From contig JAJTID010000118.1 of assembly GCA_021300155.1 (NCBI GenBank), positions 1 to 55,839 on the forward strand: a DNA stretch of 55,839 bases. Reading direction: 5' to 3'. Shown here piece after piece: positions 8,104-17,351 of this stretch; the stretch's first letter is position 1, and each line of letters opens with the position of its first letter. Origin of the DNA: Pirellula sp. (lineage in GTDB: Bacteria; Planctomycetota; Planctomycetia; Pirellulales; Pirellulaceae). The translations under genes were made by a program, and so were the position numbers. The notes under the pieces were generated by a model. The model was not told where the DNA came from. It searched no databases and saw only the letters and a list, made by a program, of their open reading frames with translations.

Positions 8104-9090
8104 ATGCGAATCGTATCATTATTGCCAAGTGCCACAGAGATCATTTGCGAGATTGGCCTTGGGCATCAATTGGTCGGAGTGACTCATGAGTGTGACTATC
8201 CCGCATTTGTTCTTGGCCTACCAAAGGTTACGAAGACATTGATACCGCATGATGCGACGAGCAAGGAAATCGACAGTCTGGTGCGTGAGCGACTGAAAAC
8301 AGAGCGTGCTTTGTATAGTCTTGATATGCCAACACTGGAACGGTTGCGACCGGAATTGATCGTGACTCAAGCTCTATGCGATGTATGCGCCGTGGCTGAA
8401 TCCGAAGTCGCGGCGGCGGCGTGCAGTCTGCCTGGGCAACCGAAAGTTATCAATCTCGAACCGACTTGTTTGGAAGAGGTATTTCAATGTATGGAACTGG
8501 TCGGCGACGCCGCCGGCGTTCCTGCACAAGCGTTCTCAGCCATTGCACGCTTGCGAGAACGTGTGAAGCAAGTTGATGAACGAACTCGCAACCTACTTGT
8601 TCGGCCAAAAGTTGTCTTGTTGGAATGGATCGATCCGCCGTTTAGTTCGGGTCATTGGTCGCCGGAGTTGGTTCACACCGCAGGTGGCGTTGAGATGTTG
8701 GGAGTTCAGGGGCAGCGGTCCCGCACGCTGGCATGGGATGAGATCGTGAAGGCAGATCCTGAGTTCTTAGTCATCGCCTGTTGCGGTTTCGACATCGAGC
8801 GAACACGTCAAGATTTACCGATACTCTCGAGTTATCCTGGCTTCGAACAACTAACGTGTGTTAGGTCAGAACAAGTCTATCTCGTCGACGGCAATGCCTA
8901 TTTCAATCGACCAGGCCCTCGGCTAGTGGAGAGTTTGGAGATTCTTGCTCACATTCTTTGCCCAGCCGTACACGCATTGCCCAGCAACGATTCGGGGCAA
9001 GAAAGACTAGCGAGGGTGAGCAATCTAACTGCGGACTCGATGACAGACTCGAACTCGCTCCGTGAACAGAATGATTTCTGTAATCGGTAA
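8104..9090 (+). CDS. BtuF-like cobalamin-binding / periplasmic-binding-fold protein
   Basis: About 328 aa of the class III substrate-binding fold that includes BtuF, seen in the opening LLPSATEIICEIGLGHQLVGVTHECDYP, the TQALCDVCAV segment and the VYLVDGNAYFNRPGPR segment. It has no signal peptide, as is usual for the cytoplasmic-looking cobalamin-binding members found in many bacteria. In BtuF the homologous protein delivers vitamin B12 to an ABC importer; here no transporter genes are close, so the role is open. The ATG follows the stop of the P450 remnant by one base, so the natural upstream partner may have been the lost P450 operon. The C-terminal ~40 residues are low-complexity and polar. 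Confidence 0.85.
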   Translation: MRIVSLLPSATEIICEIGLGHQLVGVTHECDYPAFVLGLPKVTKTLIPHDATSKEIDSLVRERLKTERALYSLDMPTLERLRPELIVTQALCDVCAVAESEVAAAACSLPGQPKVINLEPTCLEEVFQCMELVGDAAGVPAQAFSAIARLRERVKQVDERTRNLLVRPKVVLLEWIDPPFSSGHWSPELVHTAGGVEMLGVQGQRSRTLAWDEIVKADPEFLVIACCGFDIERTRQDLPILSSYPGFEQLTCVRSEQVYLVDGNAYFNRPGPRLVESLEILAHILCPAVHALPSNDSGQERLARVSNLTADSMTDSNSLREQNDFCNR

Positions 9091-9098
9091 GCAGAAGT

Positions 9099-9677
9099 CT
9101 ACTTTGGTTTTGGAAATTGTACCTTATTTTGTAGGATCCATTCCTTCAATTGAATCGGGAGTAGAAAACGTCGTGGATCTTCCCCAGCCAACCAAACATC
9201 TCGAAGCGTTTCTTTATGGCACCAAGCTTTGGATGTTTCAAGTGTATGGTCATAGATCTCGTTGAATCTCGCCTCTTGCTAAATTGTCTGGTTCTCGAAC
9301 GAGCGAAGCCAAACATACTTGGTCCCAGATAGCCGTTTATCACCTTCACTGAGAAGCGATCGGTGCTCCTTTTTTCGAACCTTATCAACGGCCTTGTAGA
9401 CCAACTGCATCACGTGAAATCGATCATGCACGATCTTGCTTTCTGCCAACGGAATAACCTGCTTGGCTGCTTTGACGTAGGCCGAACTCATGTCCATTGC
9501 GATAGCTTCGACAGATGCAATTTGTTTTTCGGAAAGCTTGGAAAAACAAGCGACTGCAGCGTTTGTGTCATTACCTTCGGAGACGGCTTCGACTTCCAAA
9601 AAACCAGTAGATCCTCCCGCAAATATCCAAGAATCGATTTCGTACAACGAAATAGGATTGTTTACAATCAAGGCCAT
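9099..9677 (-). pseudogene. ISL3-family transposase remnant
   Basis: Reading leftward, the frame encodes the central part of a DDE transposase of the ISL3 type: EAIAMDMSSAYVKAAKQV, then SKIVHDRFHVMQLVYKAVDKVRKKEH, which holds one catalytic Asp (in MDM) and the DRFH block. A TAG at 9279-9281 interrupts it; the same frame then resumes with a further 60 codons (TLETSKAWCHKETLRDVW) to the TAG at 9099-9101. The N-terminal zinc-finger/DNA-binding part and the C-terminal catalytic Glu region are missing. No terminal inverted repeats were found. It is an old, truncated insertion. Confidence 0.82.
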
Positions 9678-9706
9678 ACAGAAAGAGGCCAGGAAAGAAA
9701 AAAGAA

Positions 9707-9922
9707 ATGAGTACCGAAATCACCATGCAAGGGCCAGGCTCCACAGGAAACGTCATCAGTGCGCTGGCCAGTTTCTTTTATCCCGGCTTAGGGCAGTTGA
9801 TCCAAGGGCGATGGATCTCCGCGTTGGTCTTCTTCGTGACCGCAACCGCGTTATGGTTTGTACTACTGGGCTGGATTATGCACATTTGGGCGACGATTGA
9901 CGCCGCACGCTTCCGCGGCTAA
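9707..9922 (+). CDS. Small two-helix membrane protein
   Basis: 71 aa with two hydrophobic stretches separated by GRW: residues about 16-30 (ISALASFFYPGLGQLIQ) and 36-60 (ISALVFFVTATALWFVLLGWIMH), then a short hydrophilic end. The pattern FYPGLGQ...G is typical of small membrane proteins of the TM2/DUF5683 kind in planctomycetes. An AGGAAAG lies about 10 nt before the ATG. It starts just after the ISL3 remnant. Function unknown. Confidence 0.75.
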   Translation: MSTEITMQGPGSTGNVISALASFFYPGLGQLIQGRWISALVFFVTATALWFVLLGWIMHIWATIDAARFRG

Positions 9923-9951
9923 TTGAGTCGTGAACCAACCGTCTCGTTGCC

Positions 9952-10764
9952 CTACCAATGCATTACATACCCACCATCAACATTGATGGTTTGACCAGTG
10001 ACATGGGCCCCACGCGAACTGGATAGGAAGTAAATCATGTTGGCGATGTCTTCCGGTGTTTGCCATTTCTTGAGTGGAACAATCGACTCAATTTTTTTAC
10101 GCGACCACTCGTCGTAATCCAGCTTGTCAGCCTCCGACGCTTGGTCATGCCACGCTTGCCAAACAGATTTGTTCAATGGTGTTTTGACCATACCTGGACA
10201 GATGGTGTTTACTCGAACATTGTGACCCGCTAAGTCTTTGGCCATGCATTGCGCAAAATTGATATTGGCGGCTTTCGAGGCGCTGTACGGAGGATCGGTT
10301 TGCGATCCGATCTGTCCTGCAACCGAAGCAAGAAACACCATGCTTCCCTGCTGCCGTTGGACCATCACCGGCGTGATCGCATGCGCGACATGGACCATTC
10401 CCATGATGTTGACTTGAAGCACAGAGTGCCAATCGCTCGGAGCCAGCTTCAAAAACGGGAAGCCAAACTTGCCCGAACCGATAGCGACACCATGAACCAA
10501 GTGATCGACAGAACCAAACTTTTCTAATGTCGCGAGCAAAGCAGCATGGACATCGCTCTCATCGGCAACATTGGTTTTCACCCCAACGACCGTTGTCTCA
10601 AACTCTCGACTCATCGAATCCGCAATAGTGGCTGTTTCTTCCGACTGGTCCCAGATAGCAACCTTTGCTCCCTGAGAAGCAAAGGCACGCACAGACGCGT
10701 TTCCGATCCCGCTCGCTCCGCCAGTTACCACCACAACGTGATCGAGCATTTCCTTTTGCATCAT
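9952..10764 (-). CDS. Short-chain dehydrogenase/reductase (SDR)
   Basis: A classical SDR oxidoreductase of about 270 aa that would use NAD(P)H on an alcohol or ketone substrate. The nucleotide-binding TGGASGIG is near residue 15, the NIMG helix motif is present, the catalytic Ser is in LASVAGQ, and the Tyr-Lys pair is in YSASK. The C-terminus reads TGQTINVDGGYVMHW, as in SDRs. Three Met codons lie close together at the N-terminus (MMQKEMLDH), so the start is uncertain by up to five residues. Substrate not predictable. It is transcribed leftward with no obvious operon partner. Confidence 0.92.
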   Translation of the reverse strand: MMQKEMLDHVVVVTGGASGIGNASVRAFASQGAKVAIWDQSEETATIADSMSREFETTVVGVKTNVADESDVHAALLATLEKFGSVDHLVHGVAIGSGKFGFPFLKLAPSDWHSVLQVNIMGMVHVAHAITPVMVQRQQGSMVFLASVAGQIGSQTDPPYSASKAANINFAQCMAKDLAGHNVRVNTICPGMVKTPLNKSVWQAWHDQASEADKLDYDEWSRKKIESIVPLKKWQTPEDIANMIYFLSSSRGAHVTGQTINVDGGYVMHW

Positions 10765-11261
10765 GTTCCCCCGCTCTATCCAGCAATTCTCGAGTTATTT
10801 TTTTCCGAGTGCTCCATCTCCTGTTCCACTCAGCCTCGCGAGATTGTACTCGAGGTTTTTGCTCTCGTGTCCTATGCTTATTGCATTATAAACAAAGAGG
10901 AGCTTGAAACATTTTGATGAAGTATTGACGACTCAAGGATTTGCCATCATGAATCCCAAAACTGACAACTTGCCCACGCGAAAACTCATCGAGCAATCGT
11001 TATCTCGACGTTCGTTTGTGCCTATCGTGAGAAGCAACGCTTGCATCGATACCAAGGGAAAAAGTTCGGAAGTCGATCGCATCGCATGGTGTCTCGATCG
11101 TCGAGATTGCAAAACAAAAAGATGGCCGCCGGCAAGTAGTGTAGTCCCTTCGTGCGCGTCGCATCACCGCGGACACACCGATGTCGTTGGCTGGCCCCTC
11201 AAAAGATAAGCTTGGGACTGAAGCGAGGGGACTGTCAACAATTGCGAGGTGTCATCGGAAG
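10765..11261. other. 497-nt gap with one weak ORF
   Basis: No recognisable gene. An ORF at 10949-11209 (+, 86 aa, ATG preceded by AAGGA 10 nt upstream) could encode a Cys/His/Arg-rich protein, but its composition is unlike the neighbouring genes and no family is recognised; I give it about a one-in-four chance of being real. A TATAA box at 10887-10891 and an AAAGAGGAG at 10894-10902 lie upstream. Confidence 0.4.
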
Positions 11262-12215
11262 CTAACTAGCCTTCTTCATTGCGTCCGACAACACCAGATA
11301 GCTCACCTTGGCTGCGGCGATTGGGTCGTAGTTGGGTTTGTTGAATACCTGGCTGCTGACTTCGACACAGACCGGGCCCACGTAATTGTGCTGTCGCAGC
11401 AAACTAAAGTACTTCACGTAATCCGTCCGACCTGAACCGGGCAATACGAATTGAGATTTGCCCAGTTCCCCGACACTGTCTTTGACATGAATGAATCGTG
11501 TGCGCGGCAAAAGGAGCTTCATCGATTCCTCCATGTCGATCTCCTGCAATTCGAAGTGACTATAGTCGTAAGCAATCTGAATGGATGGCGACTTCACTTC
11601 GTCGAGCAACCATAACAGACGCTCTGGTGAATTGACCGCGCTGCTGACATGGGCTTTGATGGCAATCACCGTCTTCGATTTTTCAGCTGTCGACGCCCAA
11701 TCGTGCAGTCTTTCAACCATAGCCTTCTTCTGTTCCTCCCACTTGGTCGGGGAGCCTCCTAGTACCGTTTCCAAAATCGGCGGTTGCTCGGGCACCAAAT
11801 CGCGTCCCTGTTCGCTTGCGCTTTGAATCAAGGCCAATGCACTCGCATGCGCTTTGTCGTCCGCCGTCAGACTCATGTGCAACATCATACAAGGGAGGCT
11901 GATTCGCAACTCCTTCAACATCGCGGCAGCTTTCAACCGCGAATCCGGCGAGAACACAGCAGGTTCAGTAGGATAGCCAGCGTTCAGCGCGAACTCGACA
12001 TGCGAATATCCGATCTCCGCGCATGCCTTCATCGCGAAATCGAGTGTTAACGCTTTCATACCATACAAACTAAACCCAAGACTTTGCTGAATCGCTAACG
12101 CGGAACCAACCGACGCTGGATCACCCAAAGTGAATCTCGATGTCGCGATCGATGTTGCGATCGTGCCAACCGCGGACCCAATCCATGTGCGACGAAGGAG
12201 GCGATTGTTCAGCAT
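11262..12215 (-). CDS. Sugar phosphate isomerase/epimerase-like TIM-barrel protein, exported
   Basis: Xylose-isomerase-like/AP-endonuclease-2 TIM barrel of about 317 aa. Seen: LGFSLYGMKAL at the first strand, CAEIGYSHVEFALNAGYP, AIKAHVS, QIAYDYSHFEL, RFIHVKDS and VCVEVSS, the usual metal-ligand strands of this fold. The N-terminus has two consecutive Arg and a hydrophobic stretch (LLRRTWIGSAVGTIATSIA), which fits a Tat-type leader, as many planctomycete members have. Substrate unknown. The start lies just after a decayed remnant of another secreted protein on the same strand. Confidence 0.88.
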   Translation of the reverse strand: MLNNRLLRRTWIGSAVGTIATSIATSRFTLGDPASVGSALAIQQSLGFSLYGMKALTLDFAMKACAEIGYSHVEFALNAGYPTEPAVFSPDSRLKAAAMLKELRISLPCMMLHMSLTADDKAHASALALIQSASEQGRDLVPEQPPILETVLGGSPTKWEEQKKAMVERLHDWASTAEKSKTVIAIKAHVSSAVNSPERLLWLLDEVKSPSIQIAYDYSHFELQEIDMEESMKLLLPRTRFIHVKDSVGELGKSQFVLPGSGRTDYVKYFSLLRQHNYVGPVCVEVSSQVFNKPNYDPIAAAKVSYLVLSDAMKKAS

Positions 12216-12703
12216 TTGACAGATCTCAAGTTAGGAGGAAAGAACGGAATGGACAATAATATGATTCGAGGCATTGAGCTAAACCCATTCATCAAATTCG
12301 GGTCGGATGGAACGCCAGCCTTCACAGCGGAATTCTCCCATGGGCCGCCTTTGCCAATCGGCTTTCCTGGCATCCAAAGTTCATCCATGCCGCCGGCCCA
12401 TAACGCTGTGTTTCCATCGCTCGATCGAATCACATGCTCACTGGATGATACCCCTGGTTTGACTCCACTTAACCACAACAATCCTCGCCAAGTGGCGAAG
12501 TCATCGATACGTTTGTTATGCGAACAAACCGGTTTCATCTTAGTAAATAATGGACCTTCGCCAACAATCAAAAAGGGTACTTCGTAGAAAGTTCCATGAA
12601 TGTTCGCTAACGTGCGTTCTGATTCGCCTGCCCTTTCGTCTCGAGGCCAGCCCTCTGCAAATGACTTGTCGAACGCTGCAGATCCAAGAGGGTATTGTAG
12701 TTG
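12209..12703 (-). pseudogene. Remnant of a planctomycete secreted protein of unknown function
   Basis: An open leftward frame from after the TAA at 12704-12706 down to 12209 encodes recognisable family sequence: WPRDERAGESERTLANIHGTFYEVPF, NKRIDDFATWRGLLWLSGVKPG, and GKPIGKGGPWENSAVKAGVPSDPNLMNGF. From memory these blocks belong near the C-terminus of a large, conserved planctomycete hypothetical protein. The upstream several hundred residues are missing and the sequence loses resemblance after NLMNGF, so both ends are broken. It lies immediately upstream of the TIM-barrel gene. The stretch 12704-12950 shows nothing further. Confidence 0.65.
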
Positions 12704-12952
12704 TTATTGAGGAAGGTGAGTGCGGGAGGCTGCAGAAGATTCTTTTCATGATTCGCTTGATAGTTTCGGCTACTCCTGCAAACAGCCGAATCGAGTTTAC
12801 TTGCGCTACGTTCCTTCTGACTTCCTATCGCTTCCTTCAGACCCCAACGTTGGCCGCTGACACCCTCGCGAGTCGGATTCTCGTCCCCAGAAACAGGGCA
12901 AGGTCGGTGGCGAGCACCGACTGGGTTTGCCAGCTTCGCTGGGAAAACAAAA

Positions 12953-12978
12953 AAAGGGCGTGCTGTTGCACGCCCTTT
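12953..12978 (-). terminator. Rho-independent terminator of the RRM gene
   Basis: An 11-bp stem AAAGGGCGTGC / GCACGCCCTTT with a 4-nt loop is followed, in the leftward direction, by a U-rich tract (the + strand reads AACAAAAAAA just left of the stem). It lies about 90 nt past the stop codon of the RNA-binding protein gene at 13070. Confidence 0.88.
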
Positions 12979-13069
12979 GGATTTTCTTGTCTGCTAATGA
13001 AAGAGCTTTCAGAAGGCAGAGTAGCTGGGATCTCCACTAAGCTTTCGTTACTTCGTGAAGGACAGTCGC

Positions 13070-13465
13070 TTAGTAGCGACCACCACGTCCGCCGCCGCCA
13101 CCGCCGCCGCCACGCGATTCGTAGCCGCCACCGCCGCCGCTGCGTCCACCGCCGCCGCCACCGCTGCGTCCGCCACCACCGCCACCGCCGTATCGGCTTC
13201 CGCCGCCGGATGGCCTGTCTTCACGTTCACGTGCTTCGTTGCACGAGATTTCGCGATCTGCAACCGTTGTTTGGTTCAGACCGGCGATTGCCGACTTGGC
13301 CTCTTGCGAGTTTGGCATTTCAACGAATGCGAAACCACGCGATCGATTTGTTTCTCGATCAACAATAATGCTGACCTTCGATACTTCGCCAAACGCACTG
13401 AATGCATCGCGAAGGTCACTTTCTGTCGCCTTGAACGACAGATTTCCAACATAAATATTCGTCAC
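13070..13465 (-). CDS. Glycine-rich RNA-binding protein with one RRM domain
   Basis: 131 aa. An RNA recognition motif spans about residues 1-80 with RNP2 as IYVGNL and RNP1 as RGFAFVEM; the remainder is a low-complexity tail of Gly runs broken by Arg, Ser and Tyr, ending GGRGGRY. Such proteins bind single-stranded RNA and are often cold-induced in bacteria and cyanobacteria; that role is inferred. The GTG at 13465 (peptide VTNIYVGN) is preferred because the RRM begins at once there, as in relatives; an upstream start at 13510 would add 15 unrelated residues. An AGGG lies about 10 nt before the GTG. It is a single gene with its own terminator. Confidence 0.93.
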   Translation of the reverse strand: MTNIYVGNLSFKATESDLRDAFSAFGEVSKVSIIVDRETNRSRGFAFVEMPNSQEAKSAIAGLNQTTVADREISCNEAREREDRPSGGGSRYGGGGGGGRSGGGGGGRSGGGGGYESRGGGGGGGGRGGRY

Positions 13466-13915
13466 TACAAAAACCCTAAAAAATCCTTCCGCAACTACCA
13501 GTAACGACATGCGAGTGCCTAGTGATTTTCAACACGGAGCAGTTCAGCAACGATGCGTGGCAATTTTGGATGGGACCTGAGAAAGTTCTACCGAAACAAA
13601 TCACCATCCGTACGGTAATTTCAATAGTTCAGTAGAAACGCTTGCCGAATCAACCACGCAGTAAACCAGCTCTACAAAAACCGAACGACATACTTGAAAG
13701 AAGTGTGCAAGCGACACTTGAGAGTATCCCATGCAGGAAGTCAAAGTCAACCTCTTTCCTGAAGCCACTAGCGACTTTCGCATCGTTTCACAAAAATCGC
13801 TTTCCCAACCACCAGGGATTTCCGCAATTCACGCAAGAATCGTTGATATTCACACATTGTGCGATCTTTCCAACAAGAATCGATTCAACCAGGACTCTCT
13901 GTAAATCGACAAATT
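13466..13915. other. 450-nt gap, nothing recognised
   Basis: Upstream region of the RRM gene on the right and the downstream end of the RND pump gene on the left-facing side. No ORF with family resemblance, no strong hairpin and no repeat was seen. It probably contains the promoter and leader of the RRM gene nearest 13466. Confidence 0.5.
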
Positions 13916-16900
13916 CTATTTGACCGAATCTTTTGTCCCATTTGATCCGAACAAGTAGAAAAGAGCCGGTGTTACCAACTGATCGAGGATCGTCGATGCC
14001 AGCATCCCTCCAAACAGCACAATCGAAAGCGGATATAGTATCTCTTTCCCTGGTTCGCCGAAGCCAAACAGCAACGGCACCAATCCGATAAAGCTGGTCA
14101 TCGCAGTCATCATTACCGGTGCAAGCCGTTCCAAGCTCCCTCGAATGATCATCTCTTTCCCAAAGGGCATCCCCTCCACTCGCATCAAGTGCTGGTAGTG
14201 AGAAATCATCATGATGCCATTGCGGCTGACGATACCAATCAACGTGATGAACCCAACCCAATGCGCTAATGATAAATGGGTCGTTTGGATCCATACCGTC
14301 GGCCAGGTATACCATGCATGATCAGATAGCTCTGCCAAGCTAGGTCGATTGACGATCAAGAGCGCGACGATGGCCCCGAAAGCCGCTAATGGAATATTCA
14401 CGATGACTTGCAGGGCCGCACGCTGTGATCCTACCGCTTTGATCAATAGCAGATAGACACCGACCATACTTAAACACGCTACGCTCCATAGTCGAACCGT
14501 TGCCTCTTGCTGTGCTTCAAACTGTCCGCTGAAATCGAGGTAGTACTCGCCCGGCAGAAGACGCAACGTCTCTTCGATCGGTGTTAACGCTTCCTTGATA
14601 TCCGAGACGACGTTCGCCAGATCACGGCCTTGAACGTTACAAAAGATGGCAACTCGCCGCTGCACATTCTCGCGGTTGAGCACATTGGGACCGGTCGTGT
14701 CGAGGACCTCAGCCACCTGGGACAAGGCAACTTTAGCGCCTGACGGTGTTTCCAAAATCGTCTCTTGAATCACGTCAGGCTCTCGACGCGACTCTTCGTC
14801 ATACCAAACCACGAGGCCAAAGTACTTGTCATCCTCGATCACTTGCGAAACAACTCGCCCTTTGAAGGCTGTCTCTAACAACTCGGCCACATCGCCAGGG
14901 GCCAGTCCATATCGTGCGGCTTCCTCCCGTTTCACTCGCAATTGGATTTGTGAGATTTCAATTTGTGGTTCAATTTGCAAATCCACGACCCCAGCAATTG
15001 ATTGCATTCGCGATTGAATGTCATACGCTGCCGTTCGCAGTTCTCGCAAATCCGGCCCAAAAACTTTAACGGCCACTTGGGCACGAATCCCGGACATCAT
15101 GTGATCTAGCCGATGTGAGATCGGCTGACCAATATTGACTGCTGCTCCGGGTATACTCGAAATGCGATCACGTATGTCGGCAAAGACTTCCGACTGCGGT
15201 CTCCCCTGAAATTGAAAGCTCCAAAGATGCGCCACAGGAATGGCCCGTAGCACAGTGTAGAAGACTCCTGGCTTGTCAATCTTATGCTCGGCGAATCGCA
15301 CTTCGAATTCCGTATTGTTCACACCTTCGGCATGTTCGTCTAATTCAGCGCGACCCGTTCGACGCGCGATCGACAACACCTCCGGAATCTCGATTAGAAT
15401 TCGCTCGACTCGCCCCGCCAATCGTTGGCTTTCTGCAAGCGAAGTTCCCGGTTCCAGTCGCAGATTGATCGTTGCCGTGCCTTCGTTAAATGGTGGCAAA
15501 AACTCTCCTCCCATCCATGGCAACGTCATGCAACTCAATGCCACTAGCAATCCAACAATACCCAAGACGAACCGCGGCCGATGAAGTGTCCATCGCAGAA
15601 TCCGCTCTGTGATCCCTTTGAGCCATCGCATCAGGAGCGGTTCTCGCTTCTCTGCCAAGAAGCGTGCGTTCGGGAGCAAAACACTGGCCAACACAGGAGT
15701 GAATGTCAACGCGACTACCAAAGAACACAACAATGCCACAATGTATGCAATACCCAGCGGCGCGAAGAGTCGACCTTCCAGCCCCGACATCATAAACAGT
15801 GGCATAACGACCAGAACCACAATCAACGTGGCGTAGACGATCGAATTGCGAATCTCACTCGAAGCGGAATAGATCACGTCGACTGCTGGTTTCTGTAGCT
15901 CGAGCGGGAGCTGTCGATTCTCTCGTAACCGTCGATAGATATTTTCAATATCGACAATGGAATCATCCACCAAATCGCCGATAGCCACTGCGATACCGCC
16001 GAGAGTCATCGTGTTGATGGTGACTCCCAAAACATAGAAAACAATGACAGTCAACAAAATCGATAGCGGCATGGAAGTCAATGAACTGATGCTGGTTCGA
16101 AAATTACCCATCAGTAAAAAGAGCACTACCACTACCCATATCGCACCGTCGCGAACCGCTTCGCTGACATTGGTGATGGCAGCTTCGATAAAGTGGCTTT
16201 GTCGAAAGATGTCTGCTTCCAATTTGACATCTGGCGGCAACTCTTTTTGAATCGCCTTCAATACCGCCGAAATCCGTTTGTCCAACTGGATCGTGTCCGC
16301 ATCAGGTTGCTTTTGCACCGTCAGCATGACTGCGGTTCCACCTCGTAACTGACCATACGGTCGTTTGCTGTCCTCTTCCGTAGCTTGAGGTTTTTCCTCG
16401 ACGGTCACTCTCTCCGATTTACTCTGTTCGTATTCCGATGCATGAGTCACGGCAAAGTCAACGTCTGGTTCGATCTTGACGACCGCAGAGGCATCACCCC
16501 GTTTGATGGGCCCACCGAATTGAACATCGGCGACATCGCGAATGCGAATCGGCACCATCTCTCGCCACACAACGGGTGTCGCTGCGATTTCTTCGAGTGA
16601 CAGCGATTGCCCTTGGATACGAAGGAGCGATTCCTTGTCCCCTCGATTCATCACGCCACCACCTGCAAGCACGTTGGCCTTTGCGGTGGCCTCCGTCAAT
16701 TGGCTGAGAGTCACGTTTCGTGCGGCCAGTCGAGATGGCGATGTCAACACTTGGTACTGTCGAAGCGTGCCACCCATGACAGATACTTGCGAGACACCTT
16801 CGACCGCCAGCAGTCGATTGCGAACGGTGAACTCACCTAGAGTCCGTAGCTCCATGGATTTGCGTTCTGCATCCGCTTGAGACTGAACATCAGTCTGCGA

Positions 16901-17347
16901 CGCACTATTGTGACGCAATGCCAACAATAAAATCTCACCCATGATCGATGAGATAGGCGCAAGCGTTGGATTGGTATTCGGTGGAAGTTTCGTTTGAGCC
17001 AGTTGCAATTTTTCAGCAACGATTTGCCGATCCACAAAGATATCCGTCCCCCAATTGAACTCGACCCAAACGATCGATAGACCAATCGCAGAAGACGACC
17101 TCACTCGCTTCACGCCCGTAGCGCCGTTGAGTAGTAGTTCAATCTGCCGCGTCACGAGGACTTCGACCTCTTCTGGAGCAAGTCCCGGCGCTTCGGTCAT
17201 GATCGTGACCGTGGGGCGATTCAAATCAGGAAATACATCGACAGGCATCGTTTGCAACAACGACACGCCAACGACCATGGCCAATAAGGAAACGATCGCA
17301 ACGAGTGCACGGTTGTGAAGAGAGAAACGGATGATGCCGTCTAACAC
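13916..17347 (-). CDS. RND efflux pump, CzcA/CusA (heavy-metal) type inner-membrane subunit
   Basis: 1143 aa, the usual length for an RND pump that exports substrate by proton antiport across the inner membrane and periplasm. The start FSLHNRALVAIVSLLAMVVG is the first membrane helix; MPVDVFPDLNRPTVTI follows as in CzcA relatives. The helix-4 acidic cluster GDLVDDSIVDIENIYRRLREN is typical of the metal-type (HME) subclass. Helices cluster near residues 400-560 and 980-1130. A segment around residues 300-330 rich in Glu and Lys is an insertion before VMLTVQKQPDAD. The Met triad known from CusA is not evident, so the substrate may not be copper. It starts 4 nt after the adaptor gene's stop, so the two are coupled. 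Confidence 0.93.
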   Translation of the reverse strand: MLDGIIRFSLHNRALVAIVSLLAMVVGVSLLQTMPVDVFPDLNRPTVTIMTEAPGLAPEEVEVLVTRQIELLLNGATGVKRVRSSSAIGLSIVWVEFNWGTDIFVDRQIVAEKLQLAQTKLPPNTNPTLAPISSIMGEILLLALRHNSASQTDVQSQADAERKSMELRTLGEFTVRNRLLAVEGVSQVSVMGGTLRQYQVLTSPSRLAARNVTLSQLTEATAKANVLAGGGVMNRGDKESLLRIQGQSLSLEEIAATPVVWREMVPIRIRDVADVQFGGPIKRGDASAVVKIEPDVDFAVTHASEYEQSKSERVTVEEKPQATEEDSKRPYGQLRGGTAVMLTVQKQPDADTIQLDKRISAVLKAIQKELPPDVKLEADIFRQSHFIEAAITNVSEAVRDGAIWVVVVLFLLMGNFRTSISSLTSMPLSILLTVIVFYVLGVTINTMTLGGIAVAIGDLVDDSIVDIENIYRRLRENRQLPLELQKPAVDVIYSASSEIRNSIVYATLIVVLVVMPLFMMSGLEGRLFAPLGIAYIVALLCSLVVALTFTPVLASVLLPNARFLAEKREPLLMRWLKGITERILRWTLHRPRFVLGIVGLLVALSCMTLPWMGGEFLPPFNEGTATINLRLEPGTSLAESQRLAGRVERILIEIPEVLSIARRTGRAELDEHAEGVNNTEFEVRFAEHKIDKPGVFYTVLRAIPVAHLWSFQFQGRPQSEVFADIRDRISSIPGAAVNIGQPISHRLDHMMSGIRAQVAVKVFGPDLRELRTAAYDIQSRMQSIAGVVDLQIEPQIEISQIQLRVKREEAARYGLAPGDVAELLETAFKGRVVSQVIEDDKYFGLVVWYDEESRREPDVIQETILETPSGAKVALSQVAEVLDTTGPNVLNRENVQRRVAIFCNVQGRDLANVVSDIKEALTPIEETLRLLPGEYYLDFSGQFEAQQEATVRLWSVACLSMVGVYLLLIKAVGSQRAALQVIVNIPLAAFGAIVALLIVNRPSLAELSDHAWYTWPTVWIQTTHLSLAHWVGFITLIGIVSRNGIMMISHYQHLMRVEGMPFGKEMIIRGSLERLAPVMMTAMTSFIGLVPLLFGFGEPGKEILYPLSIVLFGGMLASTILDQLVTPALFYLFGSNGTKDSVK

Positions 17348-17351
17348 GATA

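Noticed and set aside
12550-13368. A 272-codon ORF on the + strand with His/Arg-rich end
   Set aside because: It is antisense to the RRM gene's Gly-rich tail (GCC repeats read as His/Arg), crosses its terminator, and has no family match.
13055-13504. A 149-codon Ala/Thr-rich ORF on the + strand
   Set aside because: Also antisense to the RRM gene; its composition follows from the Gly codons on the other strand.
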